A DNA stretch of 64,000 bases from Sphingomonas sp. UV9 (lineage in GTDB: Bacteria > Pseudomonadota > Alphaproteobacteria > Sphingomonadales > Sphingomonadaceae): positions 1 to 64,000 of the forward strand of contig NZ_SCIN01000003.1 of the NCBI RefSeq assembly GCF_004101245.1. Direction: 5' to 3'. The stretch's first letter is position 1. Each line of letters opens with the position of its first letter. Shown here in pieces: positions 58,066 through 64,000 of this stretch. The translations under genes were made by a program, and so were the position numbers. The notes under the pieces are model-generated. The model saw only the letters and a program-made list of their open reading frames with translations, was not told where the DNA came from and ran no database searches.

Positions 58066-59307
58066 CTACAGCGATGCCACGTCGGTCGCGTCGACCGGCG
58101 GCATGCCCGCCATCCCCTTCGCGACCGCCTCGACCCGCACCATCACGCGCAACACGTTGCCGCCCGAGAGCCTGGCGAGATCGGCGTTGCTCCAGCCGCG
58201 GCGGGCGAGTTCGGCGAACAGCAGCGGGTAGCCGTCTACGCCCTTCATTGCGATCGGCCCCGTCCCCTGAATCCCGTCGAAATCGCCGCCGATGCCGATA
58301 TGGTCGTGGCCAGCTACCTTGGCGATGTGATCGACATGATCGGCGACCGTTGCGGCGGTGACCGGCGGCTCGGGATGCGCCGCATCCCACGCGACCAGCG
58401 GCGCGGGCGCCTTGGCGCCGTAGACGCCTGCCGGCACGCCGATGCTCTTGGCATAGGCTGAGCGCGCGACATCCCACGCGCGCCACTCGCCCGACAGGAA
58501 GGACGGGTAGAAGTTCACCATCACCACGCCGCCGTTGGTGCCGATCGCGCGCAGCAGGTCGTCCGGGATGTTGCGCGGCGCCTCGGCGATCGCGCGTGCG
58601 CTGGAGTGCGAGGCGATCACCGGCGCCTTGGTCGCGGCCAAAGCTGCCGCCATCGTCGCATCCGACACGTGGGAAACATCGACGATCATGCCGATGCGGT
58701 TCATCTCGGCGATCACCTGGCGGCCGAATGCGCTCAAGCCGTTGGCGCGGGGCGCGTCGGTGGAACTATCCGCCCAGTTCAGGCTCTTGCCGTGCGTCAG
58801 CGTCATGTACGCCACCCCGAGCGCGCGATATTGGCGCAGTACCGAGAGCCGCCCGTCGATCTGGTGCCCGCCCTCGACGCCGATCAGCGAGGCGATCCGC
58901 CCGGCCTTTTCGATCCGGCGGATATCGGCGGCGGTGGTGGCGAGCTCGAACGTCGCCGGGTTCGCGGCGACGAAGCGGCGGACGATGTCGATCTCCTCCA
59001 GCGTCATCTCGACCGCGCGGGCTGCGTCGGCGGGGATATAGACCGACCAGAACTGGCCGCCGACATGGCCTTTGCGCAGGCGGGGGATATCGGTCTGCAG
59101 CGGGTATGGCAGGTGCGCGGTGTCGCGCGAGAGGTCGACGGATTCGACTTTCGCCTCGTGCAGCTCGCGGATTTCCCAGGCGAGGTCGTTGTGGCCGTCG
59201 ATCACCGGGCTGCGTTCCAGCACCCGCTCGATTCGGCGGAACAGCGCGGCGTCGGCGGTAGCGGCGGGGCTCGCTTGCGCGGCCAACAGCAGGAATGCGG
59301 CGATCAT
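58066..59307 (-). CDS. Exported M19 (renal-type) dipeptidase
   Basis: Zinc dipeptidase of 413 residues with a short signal peptide (MIAAFLLLAAQASPAA). Metal ligands appear in VIDGHNDLAW (HxD), the bridging Glu in IGVEGGHQ, and His in VDVSHVSD and VIASHSSARA. The GIGGDFDGIQG motif completes the M19 signature. Family members cleave dipeptides, including D-residue forms, and sometimes beta-lactams. GGGGGA precedes the ATG. It stands alone, divergent from the acyltransferase gene. Confidence 0.93.
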   Translation of the reverse strand: MIAAFLLLAAQASPAATADAALFRRIERVLERSPVIDGHNDLAWEIRELHEAKVESVDLSRDTAHLPYPLQTDIPRLRKGHVGGQFWSVYIPADAARAVEMTLEEIDIVRRFVAANPATFELATTAADIRRIEKAGRIASLIGVEGGHQIDGRLSVLRQYRALGVAYMTLTHGKSLNWADSSTDAPRANGLSAFGRQVIAEMNRIGMIVDVSHVSDATMAAALAATKAPVIASHSSARAIAEAPRNIPDDLLRAIGTNGGVVMVNFYPSFLSGEWRAWDVARSAYAKSIGVPAGVYGAKAPAPLVAWDAAHPEPPVTAATVADHVDHIAKVAGHDHIGIGGDFDGIQGTGPIAMKGVDGYPLLFAELARRGWSNADLARLSGGNVLRVMVRVEAVAKGMAGMPPVDATDVASL

Positions 59308-59397
59308 GACTTGTCCCCCGTGACGTCCGTTCCATCCTGAAGCAGCTGTTCACGGGCAACAAGCGCGGTAAAGCCGCGTCCGAAAACGAGGAAGGGC

Positions 59398-60510
59398 GTG
59401 CAGATCAGATCGACCAAGCCTGCGCGGGACAGCGCAATACATGCAAGCGACAGCCGGCTCTCCACCGCGATCGCGATCGCGCGGCTGATCGGGATCATGG
59501 GGATCGTCTATGTCCATGCCTGGACCGGGCGGACCGCCGAGGAGCTGGCGGCGGTCGCGTTCGGCGGGCAGGCGGTGCTGCGGACGATGCTCGCCGAGCT
59601 GTTCGGGCGGAGCGCGGTGCCGTTGCTCGGCATGATCTCGGGCTGGCTCGTCGTCTCGACCGCGGCGCGGCAGGGCTATGCGCCGTTCCTGTTGGGCAAG
59701 GCGCGGACGATCCTGTTGCCGATGCTGCTGTGGAACGCGATCGCGATTCTGCTGGTGGGGGCGGCGGCGACGTTCGGCGATCTGAAGGCGCCGACCCCGA
59801 CGAGCCTTGGCTGGACGCTCAACGAACTCGTGCCGCTGGTGCATGCCAACGACATCAATGTGCAGATGCCGTTCCTGCGCGATCTGTTCGTCTGCATGAT
59901 GATCGCGCCGGTGCTGGTGCGGGCGTCGAGTGCGTGGCTGGCTGCGGTCGCGCTGGTGGTGGTCGTGTGGAGCGTATCGGGGGTGCATATCCCGCTATTG
60001 CTGCGGCCGCAGATCCTGTTGTTCTTTACCGCGGGGATCGCCGCGCGGCGGTTTGGCCTGGCAGAACGGGTGGCGAAGTGGCCTGTCGTGTTGTGCGCTC
60101 TGCCGTTCGTGGTGCTGATCGCGCCGAGGCTGTGGACGGCTTTGCTGGGAAACACGTTTTTCGACGCGCACATGCATGTGATGACGGCGTTCGATCTCGT
60201 GTTCCGGCTGGCGTCCGCGGTGCTGTTCTGGCGGCTGGCCTGGGCGCTGGCGGGGAGCGGCGTCGCGGACCGGCTGCGGGCGACGGAGCGGTACGGGTTT
60301 CTCGCGTTCTGCGATCACCTGGTGCTGTTGTGGCTGCTCGGGCCGGTGATCGGGCTGGCGACCGGAGCGCTCGGGGCGCCGATCTATCCGCTGTATCTGT
60401 TGGTGCAGCCACTGCTGGTGCTCGGCGCGACGATCGTCTTGGGGCGGATGCTGCTGACGGTTTGGCCTGCGGCGGCGAGGGTGTTGAGCGGGGGGCGGCT
60501 GGGACGTTAG
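59398..60510 (+). CDS. Acyltransferase 3 family membrane protein
   Basis: Integral membrane acyltransferase (OafA/NodX type) of 370 residues that O-acetylates or succinylates surface glycans. About ten hydrophobic helices; the family's early His lies in MGIVYVHAWTG and the Arg-containing loop follows. FCDHLVLLWLLGPV near residue 305 fits the late family block. No SGNH domain is fused. GTG start after GAGGAAGG. No glycan cluster is adjacent, so the acceptor is unknown. Confidence 0.83.
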   Translation: MQIRSTKPARDSAIHASDSRLSTAIAIARLIGIMGIVYVHAWTGRTAEELAAVAFGGQAVLRTMLAELFGRSAVPLLGMISGWLVVSTAARQGYAPFLLGKARTILLPMLLWNAIAILLVGAAATFGDLKAPTPTSLGWTLNELVPLVHANDINVQMPFLRDLFVCMMIAPVLVRASSAWLAAVALVVVVWSVSGVHIPLLLRPQILLFFTAGIAARRFGLAERVAKWPVVLCALPFVVLIAPRLWTALLGNTFFDAHMHVMTAFDLVFRLASAVLFWRLAWALAGSGVADRLRATERYGFLAFCDHLVLLWLLGPVIGLATGALGAPIYPLYLLVQPLLVLGATIVLGRMLLTVWPAAARVLSGGRLGR

Positions 60511-60514
60511 CGCG

Positions 60515-61273
60515 TCAGGACCCGCGCGACGGCGGGTCGAGCTGGTTCACCCATTCCTGGTTGTGGACGACGGTCGAGCGCACCGGCCGGCCGGCGGCGT
60601 CGAGCCAGGGGCGATAGCGGAAGCGCAGTTCGATCAGGCGGCAGGTGGTCGCGTCGAGCACCGCGTTGCCGCTGGAGTGCGTGACGCTGCAATGCGTGAC
60701 GCTGCCGTCGGTCTCGACCGTGTAGCGGACGCCGACGATCCCGCCCGCACCGATCACCGCCTCGGCATTGGGGAAATCCTTGTTCTTGAAGCGGCCCTTG
60801 AGGAGGCGGGGCGGAGTCTCGTCGCCGCCATCGCCGTCGCCGTTTCCGGAGCGGCCGCTGCCGGTGCCGTTTCCCTCGCCGCCGGCACCTGTGCCCGGTC
60901 CGGGGACGGGCGCGGCGCCGGTGGTGGCGTCGTTGCCGGGGCCTGGCTTCAGCGCGGCGATGACCGGCGGCGGGGGGATGATCGGGGGGACGATCGGTTT
61001 GGGGACGACGATTTCGGTCGCCTTGGCGCGCAGGTTCGCGGGGGACGCTGCGCCTTCGGGGCGGTGGCTTTTCGCGGGGCGGGGGACGATCTTTTCCGGT
61101 GGCGGTGGTGGGGGCGGTGGACCTACCGCAAAGGTCTTGAGGGCGTCGGGGACCGCGGTGGGGAGGCTGACGCCGAGGCCGAGGACAAGCGCGTAACCGA
61201 TCAGCGCGCAGAGGAGCGCCGCGCTGGCGGCGGATAGCAGGCGGTCGCGCGGGTTCTGGTGGGCGCCGTACAT
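60515..61273 (-). CDS. tonB: TonB-like energy transducer
   Basis: Links the proton motive force to TonB-dependent receptors. Of 252 residues, a short cytosolic N-terminus precedes the membrane anchor LLSAASAALLCALIGYALVLG (in parts). A Pro-rich spacer (PPPPPPPEKIVPRP, PPIIPPPPV) and a Gly/Asn-rich stretch GTGSGRSGNGDGDGG follow. The TonB C-terminal domain contains GIVGVRYTVETDGSVTHC and a second Cys in ATTCRLI, possibly a disulfide. It could energise the receptors at 31-34 and 35-38 kb, though sphingomonads usually have several TonB paralogues. It is convergent with the acyltransferase gene, only four bases apart. Confidence 0.87.
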   Translation of the reverse strand: MYGAHQNPRDRLLSAASAALLCALIGYALVLGLGVSLPTAVPDALKTFAVGPPPPPPPPEKIVPRPAKSHRPEGAASPANLRAKATEIVVPKPIVPPIIPPPPVIAALKPGPGNDATTGAAPVPGPGTGAGGEGNGTGSGRSGNGDGDGGDETPPRLLKGRFKNKDFPNAEAVIGAGGIVGVRYTVETDGSVTHCSVTHSSGNAVLDATTCRLIELRFRYRPWLDAAGRPVRSTVVHNQEWVNQLDPPSRGS

Positions 61274-61630
61274 GCTGGGTAGTTGGGGAGGCGGACGGTG
61301 GGGGGCAACTCCGCGCGTCGGGGTTGCGTGAGTGGTGATAGCCCGACCGTCCGACATCTATTCGGTCAGGGCCTGCTGTTCGGCGCTATCCGTGCGAGAC
61401 AAAGGTAGCTTGCATCCCTGCGAAGGCGGGGACCCAGACTGGGCTCCCGCCTTCGCGGGAGAACACGGAAGAGCGGACTGTCGTTCGAACGCGAGCGCGT
61501 CCCTGCTTCAGGACGATAGGTACCGAGGTATTCCGAGTGTCACCGATCGCATGCTGGATGCTCGGATCGGTGGGTGCCGTGACGTGCCCGGCATCACGGG
61601 CGCGGGCGATACGCCGATTTGGTAGGTACG
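61274..61630. other. Gene-free upstream region of tonB
   Basis: No gene supported. It contains the tonB promoter region, a REP-like pair at 61411-61465 and a short GATCGGTGGGTGCCGTGACG-type stretch without clear structure. I see no Fur-like box. Confidence 0.45.
61411..61465. repeat. REP-like pair P7
   Basis: CATCCCTGCGAAGGCGGGGA and CTCCCGCCTTCGCGGGAGAA around CCCAGACTGGG. Near-inverse copy of the element at 49198-49249. Confidence 0.75.
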
Positions 61631-61668
61631 AGAACGGGCGGTGCGACCTAAGTCACACCGCCCGTTCT
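61631..61668 (-). terminator. Perfect 13-bp stem hairpin past etfA
   Basis: AGAACGGGCGGTG (61631-61643) pairs with CACCGCCCGTTCT (61656-61668) around a 12-nt loop. It lies beyond the structured 3' element of etfA; there is no strong T tract, so it may be a barrier rather than a simple intrinsic terminator. Confidence 0.55.
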
Positions 61669-61675
61669 TGGCGCG

Positions 61676-61768
61676 CGACGCGGGAGTAAATCCCGCGTCG
61701 TCGGTCGACGCTGAAGCGCCGGCGGCCGGGCTTGCTGTTGCGCTCGGCTTTGCCTTGCGCAGCGGCGT
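61676..61768 (-). repeat. Structured 3' element, copy D (etfA, sense)
   Basis: In the etfA sense direction: a TGCGC/GCGCA-type hairpin, AAGCCCGGCC, a CGGCGCTTCAGCGTCG-type stem, ACCGACGA, then CGCGGGA-TTTAC-TCCCGCG, the last extended to a perfect 10-bp stem. Same order as copies A, B, C and E. Confidence 0.7.
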
Positions 61769-61772
61769 TCGC

Positions 61773-62702
61773 CTACAGCTTCGCCGTCAACTCCGGCACG
61801 ATCTTGAACAGATCGCCGACCAGGCCGATGTCCGCGACCTGGAAGATCGGCGCGTCCTCGTCCTTGTTGATCGCGACGATGACCTTCGAGTCCTTCATGC
61901 CCGCGAGATGCTGGATCGCGCCCGAGATGCCGATCGCGACATACACTTCCGGCGCGACGATCTTGCCGGTCTGACCGACCTGATAGTCGTTCGGGGCATA
62001 ACCGGCATCGACCGCGGCGCGCGAGGCACCGACGCCGGCACCGAGCTTGTCCGCCAGCGGATCGATCGTCGCGTGGAACTGCTCGCTCGAGGCCAACGCT
62101 CGGCCGCCCGAGACGATGATCTTCGCGCTGGTCAGCTCCGGACGCTCGTTCTTGGCGATCTCGGCGCTGGCGAAGGTCGACAGACCCTTGTCACCGGTCG
62201 ACGCGACCGCCTCGATCTCGCCCGAACCACCCTCGGTCGCGGCCTTGGCGAAGGCCGTGCCGCGCACCGTGATGACCTTCTTCGCATCCGACGACTGCAC
62301 GGTTGCGATCGCGTTGCCGGCGTAGATCGGACGCGTGAACGTGTCCTCGCTCTCGACCGACAGGATGTCGCTGATCTGCATGACGTCGAGCAAGGCGGCA
62401 ACGCGCGGCGCGATGTTCTTGCCGTGCGTGGTCGACGGCGCGAGGAACGCGTCGTGATGGCCCATCAGCTCGACGATCAGCGGCGCGACGTTCTCGGCCA
62501 GCGCATGCGCGAACGCGGCGTCGTCGGCGACATGCACCTTGCCGACGCCGGCGATCTTCGCGGCTTCGGCCGCAACGCCGTCGACGCCCTGGCCGGCGAC
62601 CAGCAGATGGACTTCGCCAAGCTGGCTTGCCGCCGTGACGGCAGACAGCGTGGCATCCTTGACGGCCGTGCCGTCATGTTCGACCCAGACGAGCGTCTTC
62701 AC
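61773..62702 (-). CDS. etfA: Electron transfer flavoprotein alpha subunit
   Basis: FAD-carrying subunit (309 residues) of the ETF heterodimer, passing electrons from acyl-CoA and other dehydrogenases to ETF-ubiquinone oxidoreductase. [19 protein letters not shown] opens the alpha-type N-domain. The FAD domain has [37 protein letters not shown] and the signature [23 protein letters not shown] (in parts). GTG start overlaps the etfB stop (GTGA), fixing the operon order etfB-etfA. A structured 3' element follows. Confidence 0.96.
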   Translation of the reverse strand: MKTLVWVEHDGTAVKDATLSAVTAASQLGEVHLLVAGQGVDGVAAEAAKIAGVGKVHVADDAAFAHALAENVAPLIVELMGHHDAFLAPSTTHGKNIAPRVAALLDVMQISDILSVESEDTFTRPIYAGNAIATVQSSDAKKVITVRGTAFAKAATEGGSGEIEAVASTGDKGLSTFASAEIAKNERPELTSAKIIVSGGRALASSEQFHATIDPLADKLGAGVGASRAAVDAGYAPNDYQVGQTGKIVAPEVYVAIGISGAIQHLAGMKDSKVIVAINKDEDAPIFQVADIGLVGDLFKIVPELTAKL

Positions 62703-63445
62703 TTGGTGACTCCCATTTCCTTGAGCTTGCCGACCAGCGCGTCGACATCGGCGACCTTGATCCCGGCCGAGCGCTTGGCGGGCTCGACGACCTTCAGCGT
62801 GGTCAGGCGCGGCGTCACGTCGATGCCGAAATCGGCCGGCGTCTTCTGCGCCATCGGCTTCGATTTGGCCTTCATGATGTTCGGCAACGAGGCGTAGCGC
62901 GGCTCGTTGAGGCGAAGATCGGTGGTGATGATCGCGGGCAGCTTCAGCGTGTCGGTCTCGGCACCGCCATCGACTTCGCGCGTCACGTGAACCGAACCGT
63001 CGGCGATCTCGACCTTCGACGCGAACGTGCCCTGGCCCCAGTTCAGGATGCCGGCGAGCATCTGCCCGGTCTGGTTGTTGTCGTCGTCGATCGCCTGCTT
63101 GCCGAGGATCACCATGTCGGGCTGTTCCTCCTCGACGATCTTGGCGAGGATCTTGGCAACGCCGAGCGGCTCGACCTTGGTCTCGCTGACGACGAGGATC
63201 GCACGGTCCGCGCCCATCGCTAGCGCGGTGCGCAGCGTTTCCTGGCTTTTCTGCTCGCCGATCGAGACGACGACGATCTCGGTCACGCCCTTGTCCTTCA
63301 GGCGGATCGCTTCTTCGACCGCGATCTCGTCGAATGGGTTCATGCTCATCTTGACGTTCGCCAGATCGACGCCCGTTCCGTCCGCCTTCACGCGAGGCTT
63401 CACGTTGTAGTCAAGCACGCGCTTGACCGGCACCAGCACCTTCAT
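62699..63445 (-). CDS. etfB: Electron transfer flavoprotein beta subunit
   Basis: AMP-binding partner of EtfA, 248 residues. [19 protein letters not shown] is the standard EtfB start; [24 protein letters not shown] and the signature [20 protein letters not shown] (in parts) are family blocks. AAGGAAT precedes the ATG. It is the first gene of the etfBA operon, with an R-family repeat in its upstream region. Confidence 0.96.
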   Translation of the reverse strand: MKVLVPVKRVLDYNVKPRVKADGTGVDLANVKMSMNPFDEIAVEEAIRLKDKGVTEIVVVSIGEQKSQETLRTALAMGADRAILVVSETKVEPLGVAKILAKIVEEEQPDMVILGKQAIDDDNNQTGQMLAGILNWGQGTFASKVEIADGSVHVTREVDGGAETDTLKLPAIITTDLRLNEPRYASLPNIMKAKSKPMAQKTPADFGIDVTPRLTTLKVVEPAKRSAGIKVADVDALVGKLKEMGVTK

Positions 63446-63609
63446 CGGGATTCCTTCCAAGGTGAATATGTTCGTTTCGCCCGCCGGTCACCCGGCGGCG
63501 TTGACCGGTCAGATGGCGGTTTCGAGCCGTTTTCGCAAGTGCGGTACGGAAAAACGGGGTTGCCGTAGCGTCACGGCGGTAGGCCCGGCAGACCAGTTGG
63601 CATTCCACC

Positions 63610-63733
63610 GATCCTCCCCCGTCAGGGGGGGTGGCTGGCGCTTGCCAGACGGAGGGGGAGGACACGGTAACGCCTGTTTCGTGTCCTCCCCCTCCGTCAC
63701 CTTCGGCGACACCTCCCCCTGGCGGGGGAGGAT
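63610..63733. repeat. R-family element upstream of etfB
   Basis: CCTCCCCCGTCAGGGGGG, GGCTGGCGCTTGCCAGACGG, then CCGTCACCTTCGGCG and CCTCCCCCTGGCGGGGGAGG. It lies between the sucC terminator and the etfB promoter. Confidence 0.85.
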
Positions 63734-63757
63734 CGCGAGGTGCGTCATGTGATCGAA

Positions 63758-63791
63758 CGAAAAAGGGCCCGGACGTTTCCGTCCGAGCCCC
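63758..63791 (-). terminator. Intrinsic terminator after sucC
   Basis: On the minus strand GGGGCTCGGACG, a GAAA tetraloop, CGTCCGGGCCC and TTTTT give a strong rho-independent terminator 35 nt past the sucC stop. Confidence 0.88.
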
Positions 63792-63825
63792 GTTTTCGCA
63801 GAATCAGTATGCGAAGCGAAGCGCG

Positions 63826-64000
63826 TTACGCCGCGACCTTCTGCACCTCTGCGACGATCTTCTTGGCCGCATCGCCGAGGTCGTTCGCGGGAACGATCGC
63901 CAGGCCGGAGTTCGCGAGGATCTCCTTGCCCTTCTCGACATTGGTGCCCTCGAGGCGGACGACGAGCGGGACCGACAGGTTCACTTCCTTCGCCGCGGCG
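63826..64000 (-). CDS. sucC: Succinyl-CoA ligase beta subunit, C-terminal fragment
   Basis: Last 57 codons of the gene; the rest lies beyond the window. The translation [18 protein letters not shown] followed by [20 protein letters not shown] and a short helix ending VQKVAA is the end of the SucC ligase/CoA-binding domain. SucC with SucD makes ATP from succinyl-CoA in the TCA cycle. The terminator directly downstream shows that sucC is the last gene of its transcript. The partial call is firm because the VVRLEGTN segment is diagnostic. Confidence 0.9.
   Translation of the reverse strand, partial: AAAKEVNLSVPLVVRLEGTNVEKGKEILANSGLAIVPANDLGDAAKKIVAEVQKVAA

Overview
The window looks like chromosomal DNA of a sphingomonad (Alphaproteobacteria, Sphingomonas-like). 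Base composition is high GC. It carries alphaproteobacterial markers: a class I lysyl-tRNA synthetase, DUF1489, CarD, a TIGR02186/TSUP pair and a ubiquinol-cytochrome c chaperone. It also has several TonB-dependent receptors and many short GC-rich intergenic repeats of kinds common in this group. About 56 protein genes and one tRNA-Gln are supported. I see no rRNA, prophage, insertion sequence or CRISPR array.

Layout. 0.4-4.0 kb: polysaccharide flippase, CBS protein, small membrane protein and a secreted GH43 glycosidase with a LacI-type operator-like site. 4.3-6.3 kb: tRNA-Gln and the coupled ppx-rlmE pair. 6.6-12.6 kb: rpoZ, a phospholipase D/cardiolipin synthase-like gene convergent with a phospholipid methyltransferase-like gene, an ABM-MFS pair and a porin. 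13-19 kb: a bacterial CDC48/p97-like AAA ATPase divergent from a LysR regulator, cyclophilin, mgtE and DUF1489. 19.4-22.7 kb: envelope genes (two tandem DUF2807 proteins, an L,D-transpeptidase coupled to a Rap1a/Tai-like protein, a lipoprotein). 23-29 kb: carD, fdxA, an S4 RNA-binding protein, a SUV3-like helicase and an M23 peptidase.

29-34 kb is a compact three-gene operon: TonB-dependent receptor, phosphoinositide-specific phospholipase C-like protein and histidine acid phosphatase (phytase family). It suggests scavenging of inositol phosphates or phosphoinositides. Next to it, 34.2-41.1 kb is a sucrose locus with the gene content of Xanthomonas sux: LacI regulator, receptor, amylosucrase, transporter. 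Two CAATCGATTG palindromes lie between regulator and receptor.

41-49 kb: HerA-like ATPase, TIGR02186/TSUP pair, a reduced NfrB/NfrA-like pair, bamE, UQCC chaperone and yceD. 49-54 kb: sixA, DinG-type helicase and lysK. 54.3-55.6 kb is a small repeat-rich accessory patch with two orphan genes. 55.6-64 kb: histone-deacetylase-like amidohydrolase with an MFS exporter, M19 dipeptidase, acyltransferase, TonB, etfBA and the 3' end of sucC.

The most unusual non-coding signal is a five-copy family of structured elements. Each copy lies just downstream of a stop codon and always in the sense orientation of that gene (rlmE, rpoZ, the pmtA-like gene, cyclophilin, etfA). The arms differ between copies while base pairing is kept. 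Gene functions are inferred from motifs read by eye; no database search was possible.
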